Shown here: in pieces, positions 7,303 to 14,810 of the stretch
How the letters are laid out: each line of letters opens with the position of its first letter
How positions within the stretch are numbered: position 1 is the first letter of the stretch
Assembly: GCA_910579725.1 (NCBI GenBank)
Contig: CAJTUD010000062.1
Location: forward strand, 1-16,697
Reading direction: 5' to 3'
Source of the DNA: an uncultured Oscillospiraceae bacterium
GTDB taxonomy: Bacteria; Bacillota; Clostridia; Oscillospirales; Oscillospiraceae
DNA: 16,697 bases
The notes under the pieces: model-generated
The model's input: the letters and a program-made list of their open reading frames with translations, nothing else
What the model was told of the DNA's origin: nothing
Databases searched by the model: none
Made by a program: the position numbers and the translations under genes

Positions 7303-7860
7303 TCAATCCGGCTCTCCTTGGTAAACCTCCGGCTTCAGTACCCCGATGTAGGGCAGATTCCTGTATTTTTGACAGTAATCCAGTCCATACCCCACCACGA
7401 ACTCATCCGGCACCTCAAAACCGGTGTAGTCGGCTTCAATGGCCTTCGTCCGTCTGCTGGGCTTGTCCAGCAGGGTGCAGATGGATACGGAGGCTGCTCC
7501 CTTGGTGAGAAAGTACTGCTTGAGAAAATACAGAGTGTTGCCGGAATCCAGAATATCCTCGATCACCACCACATGCCGGCCGGTGATGTCCTGCTGGATG
7601 TCGTGTGTGATCTGCACCGCGCCGGAGGAGCTGGTGGCATTGCCGTAGGAGGATACCGCAATAAACTCCACATCGCACTTCACCTGGCAGGAGCGGACAA
7701 TGTCCGCCATGAAGATGAAAGCCCCTCTCAGTACACTGACGAACAGCGGGTCCTTATCTTTCAGTTCATCGTACATTTCCATGCCCAGGGCCTCGATTCG
7801 GGCGGCGATCTGTTTTTCGGTGTAAAGTACCTTCAAAATATCCTGATCCATCATGCCCAT
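7303..7860 (-). CDS. hpt: Hypoxanthine phosphoribosyltransferase
   Basis: Purine salvage enzyme that converts hypoxanthine (and often guanine) with PRPP to IMP or GMP. The 185-residue length is normal. The PRPP-binding signature VVVIEDILDSGNTL is at 97-110, preceded by the SYGNAT...SGAVQI flexible-loop region and followed by the conserved FVVGYGLDY base-binding segment. The ATG at 7860 has AAGGAG 6 nt upstream; ATG codons at positions 3 and 4 are alternatives. It lies 57 nt after tilS and 72 nt before ftsH in the same direction, a conserved arrangement in Firmicutes. Confidence 0.97.
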   Translation of the reverse strand: MGMMDQDILKVLYTEKQIAARIEALGMEMYDELKDKDPLFVSVLRGAFIFMADIVRSCQVKCDVEFIAVSSYGNATSSSGAVQITHDIQQDITGRHVVVIEDILDSGNTLYFLKQYFLTKGAASVSICTLLDKPSRRTKAIEADYTGFEVPDEFVVGYGLDYCQKYRNLPYIGVLKPEVYQGEPD

Positions 7861-7917
7861 GTCTCTCTCCTTATCAAAATATGTCCAAATGGCATTAAAA
7901 GAAAACTCCGAGGGGGC

Positions 7918-9282
7918 TCATCCGGCTCCGGAATTGCCGGGGCCGTCCGTCCCCGCCTCTTGATCCCGCTGCTGAAAGACGATAATCCGGCAGGGCTTCC
8001 CAGCCTCCGGCCGGAGGGTCCAATCTGCCGCCACGCCTGGTACGGCGGCGATGATTCCGTTCAAAAACAATGCCGGATGCTCTGCTCTGCGCTCCACGGG
8101 GATGCCCGCGTCGGCAAACAGCCGCTTGACAGTCCGGCTCCCGTTCTCTACCGCCATACGGCCAGTACCGTCCCAGGCTGCAACAGTCAGCTCCCCACCG
8201 GTATCCCGGAGAACGACTCTGTCCGGACCTTCCTCCGCCGGTTCTCCGCTCCAGCGGAAGGTGATCCACCAGGAGCCCCAATCCTGCTCGCCTTCACGAA
8301 GTACCAGCGGCGGCAGAGATGGGGGCTGCTTCTGCAATATCAGCCGGTGGGACTTCCGGACAGCGCACAGGCCCTGGGGCAAATCCAGATATCCGCCGCT
8401 CCGCAGGGCCAGCACTGCCTCCGTCTGCTCTCTGGTCAGCTCCACGCCAAATTTCCGCCCCATGCCCCGGATCAGACGACGGCCCATGGCCGCATCCTGT
8501 TTATTCAGCACTGGGACGGGCAAAATGACCGCGCTGTCTTCCGCATCCGGCAGAAGGGCCTCCGCCTCCCGGCGGAGATGCTCGTTCTCTTCCCTCAGCA
8601 GCGCCGCCGCCGCCGCGATCCGGCCCGCCGCACCGGGAGTCATCTCCTCCAACAGGGGCAGAACCTCCAGCCGCAGGCGGTTGCGGGTAAACCGGGCATC
8701 CCGGTTGCTCTCATCCTCCACCCAAGGGACGCCGTTTCGCTTCACATATCCGTCGATTTCATCCCGGCTGGTTTCCAGCAGAGGCCGGACGATCCGCCCC
8801 CTCACGGGGGCAATGCCGCACAACCCCTGCAAGCCCGCTCCCCGCAGCAGGTGGAGCAGTACCGTCTCAGCATTGTCCTCCCGGTGGTGAGCGGCGGCGA
8901 TACGGGACGCGCCCATGTCCCGGGCAGCGTTCTCCAGAAAGGCGTATCGCAGCTGCCTGGCGGCATCCTCTATGCACAGGCCCTCCCGGGCGGCAAAGTC
9001 CCGCACGTCCCCCGCCCCGCAGGTCAGTGGGATGTGACGCTCCCGGCACCAGCTGCGGACAAATGCCTCGTCCCCGTCCGCCTCAGGCCGCAGTCGGTGA
9101 TTGAAGTGGGCGGCGGCAATCTGAAAGCCTCTCTCTGGCCCCAGGCCAGAGAGAAGGTGGAGCAGCGCCATGGAGTCCCGGCCGCCGGAAACAGCGCACA
9201 GAACCGTTCCCCTCCGGGGAAGCATATCCCAGGCCTCGCAGAACGCCAGCACCCGTCCAGTCAATGGATCAATCCTCTTCAT
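7918..9282 (-). CDS. tilS: tRNA(Ile)-lysidine synthetase TilS
   Basis: Converts C34 of the CAU-anticodon tRNA-Ile to lysidine with ATP and lysine, so that it reads AUA; an essential function. The 454-residue protein has the N-type ATP pyrophosphatase PP-loop SGGRDS at 32-37, a conserved AHHREDNAET segment at 131-140, and a C-terminal substrate-binding domain (TVKRLFADAGIP...). The start is ATG at 9282, with GGAG about 10 nt upstream; a TTG immediately before it is also possible. The start lies within the last codons of dnaB (14 nt overlap), which points to translational coupling. Confidence 0.96.
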   Translation of the reverse strand: MKRIDPLTGRVLAFCEAWDMLPRRGTVLCAVSGGRDSMALLHLLSGLGPERGFQIAAAHFNHRLRPEADGDEAFVRSWCRERHIPLTCGAGDVRDFAAREGLCIEDAARQLRYAFLENAARDMGASRIAAAHHREDNAETVLLHLLRGAGLQGLCGIAPVRGRIVRPLLETSRDEIDGYVKRNGVPWVEDESNRDARFTRNRLRLEVLPLLEEMTPGAAGRIAAAAALLREENEHLRREAEALLPDAEDSAVILPVPVLNKQDAAMGRRLIRGMGRKFGVELTREQTEAVLALRSGGYLDLPQGLCAVRKSHRLILQKQPPSLPPLVLREGEQDWGSWWITFRWSGEPAEEGPDRVVLRDTGGELTVAAWDGTGRMAVENGSRTVKRLFADAGIPVERRAEHPALFLNGIIAAVPGVAADWTLRPEAGKPCRIIVFQQRDQEAGTDGPGNSGAG

Positions 9283-10627
9283 CAAAGCGCATCTCCAGGG
9301 TACTGAAGGTTACATATTCCGGCGACCAGCGGAGGGGAACCTTACCGGTTTCGCCGTGGCGGTTTTTGGCCACGATGCATTCCGCCACGTTCCGGTTTTC
9401 CGACTCGTCCCGGTTGTAGTAATCCTCCCGGTAAAGGAACATGACAATATCCGCGTCCTGTTCGATGGCTCCGGAATCCCGGAGATCGGACAGCATGGGC
9501 CTCTTGTCTTCCCGCTTCTCGTTGGCTCGGCTGAGCTGACTCAGGCAGATCACCGGCACGTCCAGCTCCTTGGCCATGATTTTCAGCATACGGGAGATAT
9601 CGCTGACCGCCTGCTGCCGGTTTTCCCCGGCGTAGCTTTTCCCGCCGGAGGAGCTCATCAGCTGCAAGTAGTCCACAATCACCAGGCCCAGATTTTCCAG
9701 CCGCCTGCATTTGGCGTTCATATCGGCGGCGGTGAGCATGGGGTTGTCGTCGATACGGATGTCGGTCTGCCGCAGGGTGCGGGCAGCTTGGGTGATCTTT
9801 CCCCAGTCGGAGGCGCTCAGCCGCCCGGTCATCAGCTTGCTCAGATCCACCAGTCCCTCCGAGGCCATCAGGCGCACCAGCAGCTGCTCCTTGCTCATTT
9901 CCAGAGAAAAGACGGCCACGGTCTTCTGGGTCTGCCGCGCCACGTTCAGAGCCATATTCATGGCGAAGGAGCTCTTGCCCACACCGGGCCGGGCGGCCAG
10001 CAGGATCAGATCGGAGCGGTTAAGTCCGTGGATTTTCTGGTCCACGGCGGAAAACCCGCTGGGCAGTCCCGGTAGCCCGGTTTTTCCAGAGGCCAGCTCG
10101 TTCAGACGGTCTAAAAAGGGCTTGATCAGCTGGGCCACGGGAGTAAGCTCCTGGCTGCTCCGTCCCCGGCGGATGGCGTAAATCCGCTGCTCAGAGGCCT
10201 CCAGAATATCCCCCGCTTCCCCAAGCCCCTCCTGAACCATAGCAGTGATCTCCCCGGCGGCCTTGGCCAGGGAGCGCAATAGGGATTTGTTCTGAATGAT
10301 TTTTACGTACTCCATGACGTTGGCGCTGGTGGGAGTAATCTCCATCAGCTCGATCAGGTAGTTCCTGGTGGTCTGATCGTCATAGGTGCCGTTTTTCTGC
10401 ATCTCCTCCGCCACGGTCACGCCGTCTACAGGCTTGGAGTAGCTGAACATGGTGTAAATAGTTTCAAAGATGTCCCGGTTCTGCTTCACATAGAAGTCGT
10501 CGGGCTGGAGCTTGTCCATGACGTCCTTGATGCAGTCGGCATCGATGAGCATGGAACCCAAGGCCGATTGCTCGGCCTCCAGAGAGTGGGGCATCTGCCT
10601 TGATAGGATTTCATCTTCAAAAGCCAA
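9269..10627 (-). CDS. dnaB: Replicative DNA helicase DnaB
   Basis: Hexameric helicase that unwinds the chromosome ahead of the replisome. Counting from the TTG start (452 aa, a normal length): N-terminal helical domain with MPHSLEAEQSALGSML at 12-27, linker helix at about 150-180, RecA-like domain with Walker A ARPGVGKS at 212-219, Walker B VIVDYLQLM at 316-324, and the conserved DLRDSGAIEQDAD segment near 381-393. The frame is open to an ATG at 10711, but that extension has no family similarity, and TTG at 10627 has AGGAGG 9 nt upstream, so the TTG is chosen. It follows rplI, a common arrangement, and overlaps tilS. Confidence 0.97.
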   Translation of the reverse strand: MAFEDEILSRQMPHSLEAEQSALGSMLIDADCIKDVMDKLQPDDFYVKQNRDIFETIYTMFSYSKPVDGVTVAEEMQKNGTYDDQTTRNYLIELMEITPTSANVMEYVKIIQNKSLLRSLAKAAGEITAMVQEGLGEAGDILEASEQRIYAIRRGRSSQELTPVAQLIKPFLDRLNELASGKTGLPGLPSGFSAVDQKIHGLNRSDLILLAARPGVGKSSFAMNMALNVARQTQKTVAVFSLEMSKEQLLVRLMASEGLVDLSKLMTGRLSASDWGKITQAARTLRQTDIRIDDNPMLTAADMNAKCRRLENLGLVIVDYLQLMSSSGGKSYAGENRQQAVSDISRMLKIMAKELDVPVICLSQLSRANEKREDKRPMLSDLRDSGAIEQDADIVMFLYREDYYNRDESENRNVAECIVAKNRHGETGKVPLRWSPEYVTFSTLEMRFDEED

Positions 10628-10636
10628 TCCGGAACA

Positions 10637-10642
10637 CCTCCT
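10637..10642 (-). promoter_or_regulatory. Ribosome binding site deciding the dnaB TTG start
   Basis: AGGAGG on the minus strand, 9 nt before the TTG at 10627. It marks the true start inside a longer open frame. The resulting N-terminus (MAFEDEILSRQMPHSLEAEQ) matches where DnaB proteins begin. Confidence 0.8.
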
Positions 10643-10822
10643 GAATGCCGCCTCTGCGGGGCGGTGCGTGAGTCTGCGGCCCCGGAGGCCGTCCGCTTTT
10701 TCTTTCCTCATTGCGCATGATGGCTGAATGCGGTCATTGTGGAATCATTGCCGCAGGGAAACAGGCACCCGGCTGAAGGGCGAGTACCAGGGACGGTTGC
10801 TCACGTCCGGAGTGCGCGAAAA

Positions 10823-11272
10823 TTACTTCTCTTCCACCACCATCACGTAGACGGTCCCGGAAACCTCATACCCCAATTTAGCCTTCAGTTCATAATTTCC
10901 ATACGCCTTAATGGGTTCTTCCATCACAATCTTCTGCTTGGCAAGCTCGATGCCATACTGCGCCTGCAAGGCGTCGGAAACCTCCTTGCTTGTCACAGCG
11001 CCGAACAGTTTGCCGTTGGCCCCTGCCCGAGCCGTCACCTTGACGGGAGAATTCTTCAGCTTCTCCACAATGGCCTCCGCCTCGGCCTTGAGCCGGGCGT
11101 CCTCTGCTTTCTTTGCCTTCTCCTTCAGCTTCATGGTGTTCACAGCGTCCGCTGTGGCGGGCACCGCCAGCTTCCGGGGCAGGAGGAAGTTCCGGGCGTA
11201 GCCCTCCGCCACCTCGATCATCTGGCCCTTCTTTCCCTGACCCCGTACATCTTGCTGTAAAATCACTTTCAT
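10823..11272 (-). CDS. rplI: 50S ribosomal protein L9
   Basis: Structural protein of the large ribosomal subunit that binds near the base of the L1 stalk. The 149-residue protein has the typical N-terminal domain (MKVILQQDVRGQGKKG, then EVAEGYARNFLLP), a long charged Lys/Glu/Ala connecting helix at about 48-75, and a C-terminal domain with GKLFGAVTS. The ATG at 11272 has GGGAGG about 9 nt upstream. It lies between a GNAT gene (23 nt upstream) and dnaB (195 nt downstream) in the gdpP-rplI-dnaB cluster. Confidence 0.98.
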   Translation of the reverse strand: MKVILQQDVRGQGKKGQMIEVAEGYARNFLLPRKLAVPATADAVNTMKLKEKAKKAEDARLKAEAEAIVEKLKNSPVKVTARAGANGKLFGAVTSKEVSDALQAQYGIELAKQKIVMEEPIKAYGNYELKAKLGYEVSGTVYVMVVEEK

Positions 11273-11295
11273 GGTGTATATCCTCCCAAATGTCC

Positions 11296-11796
11296 TTATG
11301 CGCCGGTGTATGTGCCGGTCATAATGTAAAATTTATTGCGAAAAACCGCGTTGGTTACTTCACATACAATGGAAAACCCTGCCCGCTGGTAAACCTTGAC
11401 AGCCCGCGTGTTGAATGCGGCCACCGACAGGCGGAACCGGTCTGTGCCATACTGCTCTTGTCCGAAACGCAGGCACAGTCTGACAAAATCCCTTCCGAAA
11501 CCCCGTCCGCACAGGTCGGGCCGCAGGCCCAGCCCCACGTCCAGAAAATCGCCGGAGTAGGGATATCCTTCCTCTGTGGGAATCCGGCCGTCCAGCCCGT
11601 AGGAGATATGTCCGAGAACATTCCCGGCGGCGTCCACCCATGCAAAACTGCCGCTGTCCATCGGGCGGTCCGGGTGTACCGCGCAGAAGGGCTCCACCGG
11701 ATTGTAAAAGGCATACGCCCCTTCATACCGCCAGCGGGAAACCGCTTCCTCGTGCCGCTCCAGCCGGGGAATAATCTGAGTGTTGTCCCAATTCAT
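11296..11796 (-). CDS. GNAT-family N-acetyltransferase between gdpP and rplI
   Basis: A 166-residue acetyltransferase. The acetyl-CoA loop is seen in RPDLCGRGFGRDF at about 102-114 (R-x-x-G-x-G pattern), followed by FRLSVAAFNTRAVKVYQRAGF, the usual C-terminal GNAT segment. The acceptor is unknown. The ATG at 11796 is preceded by a GGAAAGG-like site. It is 22 nt after gdpP and 23 nt before rplI on the same strand, so it belongs to that operon. The tight spacing raises the possibility of a ribosomal or translation-linked acceptor, but that is inference from position only. Confidence 0.88.
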   Translation of the reverse strand: MNWDNTQIIPRLERHEEAVSRWRYEGAYAFYNPVEPFCAVHPDRPMDSGSFAWVDAAGNVLGHISYGLDGRIPTEEGYPYSGDFLDVGLGLRPDLCGRGFGRDFVRLCLRFGQEQYGTDRFRLSVAAFNTRAVKVYQRAGFSIVCEVTNAVFRNKFYIMTGTYTGA

Positions 11797-11818
11797 TCCA
11801 TACCGCCTTTCCTAGGGA

Positions 11819-13813
11819 TCAGGTGGAATAATAGCAGTTGATAGCCTCCATCAACCGCCGACGGACCTCCTCCAGGGAGCTGTCTGGCACATGCCCTCCC
11901 GCAGAGGTACCGTTGCCGCCGCCGCCCAACTGCTCAAGGATTACCTGCACGTTGATCTCTCCCAGAGAGCGGCCTGACATAGATACGCCGTCTCCTTGGC
12001 GGTAGAGCACCACGGAGGCCTGCACGCCCACCAGATTCAACAGGTCGTCGGCCGCCTTGGCCGCCGTCACCCGGCTTACCTCGCTGCGGGCTACCGCCAC
12101 AGCGATGTCCCCATGAACCATCTGGGCCTCCCGGATGATGTCGTAGCGCTGGATCATGCTGGGCAGGTCGCTTTGGAAGTATCGGCGGACCTCGTAGGTG
12201 TCCGCTCCCGCCCGGCGCAGGAAGGCTGCCGCTTCAAAGGTACGGCTGCCCGCCCGCATGACAAAATTCTTGGTGTCCAGCACGATGCCCGCCAGCATGG
12301 CCTCCGCCTCGCCCCTGAGCAGGTCGCTGGGCTCCACGAGATACTGCAAGAGCTCCGTTACCAGCTCCGAGGCGGAGGAGGCGTAGGGCTCGTGGAAGTT
12401 CAGCGCAGCATTTTCAATGTAGGTGGACGCCCGGCGGTGGTGGTCAATTACCGCCACCCGATTGCACGCGTCCAGAAGCTGGCGGTTTTCCACCATGTCC
12501 GGCCGGTTGGTATCTACCACTACCAGCAGAGCTCCAGGCTGCGCGTGAATGAAGGCGTCAGGGCCGCTGATGAACACATCCTCGTACTCCGGTAGCTCGC
12601 TGAGCTTCCGCACCAGGGGGCGGGCGTTGTTGCCCTCCATGTCGATGACGATCTGGGCCTTTTTTCCCTTCTTCCGGGCGGCGCAGCAAATGCCTGCCGC
12701 AGCACCAACAGCGTCCATATCCGCGTACTCGTGACCCATGACGTAGACCTGTCCCGCGTCGGCGATAAGCTCTCCCAGGGCCTTGGCCATAACCCGGCTT
12801 TTCACCTTGGTCCGCTTCTCTGTGGACTTGGAACGACCGCCGTAAAACTGGAAGTCCAGACTGTCCTTCACCACTGCCTGATCGCCGCCCCGGCTGAGGG
12901 CCATTTCAATGGACTTCTCCGCCCACCGGAAGCCCTCCTCGTAGCTGTCGCAGTCCTTGCCCACACCGATGGAGAGGGAGGCGGTGACGCCGTCCTCACT
13001 TGTCACTTGATGAATGGTTTCCAGAATAGCGAACTTTTCACTGAGCAGCCGCTGAAAGCTCTGCTCATCACATAAAAAGAGGTATCGGTCCCGATCAAAC
13101 TTCCGCAGCATGCCGCCAGAGCCGGTAATCCAATTATTGAGCTTCTCATCAATCTGGGCCAATACGGCGCTTTTAGCGGCCTCGCCGCCGGCCTTAAGCA
13201 GCTCCTCGTAGTTGTCCAACACCAGCAGGCAGGTGACAGGGCGGCTGCTTTCATACATTGCCTCAATGTGCTTGCTTTCGGTAATGTCGACGAAATAAGC
13301 AGTGACAAGGGGTTCCTGATGGGCAGGGCGGTTACTGCTCCGGCTGACCGCGCCGTAAACCCGGCAGGTGTGGCCGGCGATTTCCGTCAGCTCCTCCGCA
13401 GCCTCTCCAGTATCCCCAGTCAGAAGCCACTGGTAGTCAAACTCCGGAGCCAGTTCCTCAATACGCATGCTGAGCACATCTTCTCGGGCGGCGGCCAGGG
13501 TTACAAAGCCGTCGTTGGCCCAGATCACCTCTCCGGTGTCCGCCCGGAACACCACTACTGGCAGCGGAGTATTGAGCATGCTGTTTTTGCTGATGGAATC
13601 CGCCCCGCCGGTAATGGTTTCCACATATTGGATCACATTGCGCCGCCGGCGTGTCCGCTGCTTTCTGTGGTAGACGTACAGCGCCGCAAGCACTGCCGCC
13701 TCCGCTGCCGCCAGCAGCGGATTGACAGGCGCAGTCAGTCCGGCGAACAGGGCCAGACACAGAAAGTAGGGCTGCAAATTTGGCTCGATGAGTCTGGACA
13801 GCTTCTTATGCAC
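11819..13813 (-). CDS. gdpP: Cyclic-di-AMP phosphodiesterase GdpP
   Basis: Membrane enzyme that hydrolyses c-di-AMP, affecting potassium homeostasis, cell wall stress and beta-lactam tolerance. The 664-residue protein shows the full GdpP order: two membrane segments at about 14-48, a PAS-like domain at about 78-180, and a degenerate GGDEF domain at about 190-310 (SGG...FDRDRYLF at 232-247 in place of GGDEF). The DHH domain follows with GHEYADMD at 360-367, VVDTNRPD at 432-439 and IDHHR at 456-460. DHHA1 carries GGGGNGTSAGGH at 630-641. The start is GTG at 13813 with an AGGGGG-like site 9 nt upstream. It is the first gene after a clear promoter and leads the operon. Confidence 0.96.
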   Translation of the reverse strand: MHKKLSRLIEPNLQPYFLCLALFAGLTAPVNPLLAAAEAAVLAALYVYHRKQRTRRRRNVIQYVETITGGADSISKNSMLNTPLPVVVFRADTGEVIWANDGFVTLAAAREDVLSMRIEELAPEFDYQWLLTGDTGEAAEELTEIAGHTCRVYGAVSRSSNRPAHQEPLVTAYFVDITESKHIEAMYESSRPVTCLLVLDNYEELLKAGGEAAKSAVLAQIDEKLNNWITGSGGMLRKFDRDRYLFLCDEQSFQRLLSEKFAILETIHQVTSEDGVTASLSIGVGKDCDSYEEGFRWAEKSIEMALSRGGDQAVVKDSLDFQFYGGRSKSTEKRTKVKSRVMAKALGELIADAGQVYVMGHEYADMDAVGAAAGICCAARKKGKKAQIVIDMEGNNARPLVRKLSELPEYEDVFISGPDAFIHAQPGALLVVVDTNRPDMVENRQLLDACNRVAVIDHHRRASTYIENAALNFHEPYASSASELVTELLQYLVEPSDLLRGEAEAMLAGIVLDTKNFVMRAGSRTFEAAAFLRRAGADTYEVRRYFQSDLPSMIQRYDIIREAQMVHGDIAVAVARSEVSRVTAAKAADDLLNLVGVQASVVLYRQGDGVSMSGRSLGEINVQVILEQLGGGGNGTSAGGHVPDSSLEEVRRRLMEAINCYYST

Positions 13814-13883
13814 AGCGGCTTTCCCCCTATCCTCCCCGGCCTCGACCCTGCGGCAGCCAGGTTATGCTGATACAGTAAATTTT

Positions 13884-13913
13884 ATTATAGCACATGTGGG
13901 GGGAGAATGACAA
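13884..13913 (-). promoter_or_regulatory. Promoter of the gdpP operon
   Basis: Minus-strand TTGTCA (13908-13913), an 18-nt spacer and a perfect TATAAT (13884-13889), about 70 nt before the gdpP start. It is back to back with the tRNA promoter about 45 nt away. No other strong promoter was noticed between here and ftsH. Confidence 0.8.
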
Positions 13914-13958
13914 GATAAGATTTTTTAGGGACAGCGGGATAAAAGTGAAAAATTTCTC

Positions 13959-13987
13959 TTTACAAAGACGGATTTTTCTGCTATACT
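13959..13987 (+). promoter_or_regulatory. Promoter toward tRNA-Arg
   Basis: TTTACA (13959-13964), a 17-nt spacer and TATACT (13982-13987) on the plus strand. The leader to the tRNA would be about 175 nt, which is long. A weaker TTTCCT-17-TACAAT pair just before the tRNA is an alternative. Confidence 0.65.
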
Positions 13988-14168
13988 AAGCAAGCGTTGG
14001 GCGGAAATGAATATTGGGATCAGTTCCTTCCTCGGCATACGCTCGTGGCGCAAAGCCCGGCAGGCAGGAGCGTTGAGAGGAGAGAGAATCCTTGATTCTG
14101 CTGACTGCTGGTCAACTATTAATTTCCTGGATAGTCGGGAAGCTCTACAATTTTATATTGCTAGGTAT
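13988..14168 (+). other. Long tRNA leader with tRNA-like 5' repeat
   Basis: No gene is seen here. Together with the two promoters it makes up the 355-nt gap between gdpP and the tRNA. The segment 14031-14052 matches 14161-14182, the tRNA 5' end and its flank, at 17 of 22 positions. It also forms a small hairpin (acgctc at 14039 with gagcgt at 14068). Confidence 0.5.
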
Positions 14169-14245
14169 GCGCCCGTGGCGCAGTTGGATAGCGCGTGTGA
14201 CTCCGACTCACAAGGCCGCTGGTTCGAATCCAGTCGGGCGTACCA
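14169..14245 (+). tRNA. tRNA-Arg (anticodon CCG)
   Basis: A full cloverleaf can be drawn: acceptor GCGCCCG with CGGGCGT (first pair G-U), D arm GCGC/GCGC, and anticodon arm TGTGA/TCACA around CTCCGAC, giving anticodon CCG at 14203-14205, which reads CGG. The T arm is GCTGG/CCAGT around TTCGAAT. The discriminator is A and the 3' CCA is encoded. The 3' half is intact, and accessory DNA follows, so this gene is the likely attachment site of the mobile element. Confidence 0.96.
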
Positions 14246-14271
14246 AAATGTGTTGATAAAAAAGATGCACA

Positions 14272-14305
14272 GCAAAAACACCGCATGAAAATGCGGTGTT
14301 TTTGC
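14272..14305 (+). terminator. Terminator after tRNA-Arg
   Basis: A perfect 15-bp inverted repeat (14272-14286 with 14291-14305) with a GAAA loop and a T-run in the right arm. The A-run in the left arm makes it symmetric, so it could stop transcription from both sides. If the element integrated at the tRNA 3' end, this terminator belongs to the element. Confidence 0.88.
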
Positions 14306-14645
14306 GTAAATACAGAGAAAGCAAGAAAATGCGGCTTAAAAAGTTTGAAAATCAAAAATCAGACTCTGTTTTTTCAAAATAACGAAACCGGAGATGCAAA
14401 AAGCCCTTTTTTCTCAATAAGGTGAGTCGAACTCCCCACCACTCCGAAATCAGTCTTTCGTAAAGGCAAGCAGCCCCCTGCGGTTCGCCGGAACCTGTCC
14501 GGTGAACCACGGAGGGCTGTTTTTCATTTCCCGCCACTGTTACATATGCTTCGTTTGCCCTCTGGTTCTTTGGTGGTGTTGGTAATAGCTTTCCCGATGC
14601 CTTTCGGCTATACTTGGTCTACCAGCGAAGGGAGGGCAGAAGGAA
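14306..14645. other. 340-nt gap at the element's left end
   Basis: No plausible gene: the open frame on the minus strand at 14352-14537 has no ribosome binding site and spans a terminator hairpin. The gap holds that hairpin (14471-14524) and a -10-like TATACT at 14609-14614 that lacks a good -35. It probably contains the element's end sequences and the promoter of its first gene. Confidence 0.5.
14471..14524 (+). terminator. Orphan 22-bp terminator hairpin
   Basis: The arms 14471-14492 and 14498-14519 pair over 22 positions with only two mismatches and two G-T pairs, around a 5-nt loop. TTTTT follows at 14520-14524. It reads as a plus-strand terminator, but no gene is seen between the tRNA terminator and here. 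It may end a small RNA, act as an attenuator, or protect the element from outside transcription. Confidence 0.75.
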
Positions 14646-14810
14646 ATGGCAGCCAGGAGCAAATACCTTAATTTTCCGATAGAAGCGGCAGACCACAGAA
14701 AATTGAAATTGCTATGTCTGCACCGGGACTATACCCTCAAATCGATTCTGCAGGAGATAGTCCACAGCTACGTTGAGAATGCACCAGAGTTCAAGAAGGA
14801 GGAATCTTAG
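14646..14810 (+). CDS. 54-aa ribbon-helix-helix protein
   Basis: A short gene whose protein runs from MAARSKYLNFPIEA to PEFKKEES. The pattern of a beta strand (KYLNFPIE), a helix rich in Leu and Lys, a turn (RDYT) and a second helix (LKSILQEIVHSYVE) is that of the MetJ/Arc/CopG ribbon-helix-helix fold. Such proteins bind DNA as dimers and often control plasmid or ICE genes, or serve in partition. The start has AGAAGGAA just before ATG. Its TAG stop directly abuts the ATG of the next gene, whose ribosome binding site lies inside this gene, so the two should be translationally coupled. The fold is inferred from pattern only. Confidence 0.75.
   Translation: MAARSKYLNFPIEAADHRKLKLLCLHRDYTLKSILQEIVHSYVENAPEFKKEES

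Noticed and set aside
6385..9306. 973-codon plus-strand open frame opposite ftsH, hpt and tilS
   Set aside because: It is antisense to three clearly identified conserved genes, shows no recognisable domain and has no ribosome binding site; it is a by-product of high GC content.
14421..14443. Minus-strand GAGTTCGACTC resembling a tRNA T arm
   Set aside because: No acceptor, D or anticodon arm can be drawn around it, and the T stem has a mismatch. It could be a degenerate att-like remnant, but there is no support in the window.
14352..14537. 61-codon minus-strand open frame in the element's left end
   Set aside because: It has no ribosome binding site and spans the terminator hairpin at 14471-14524.
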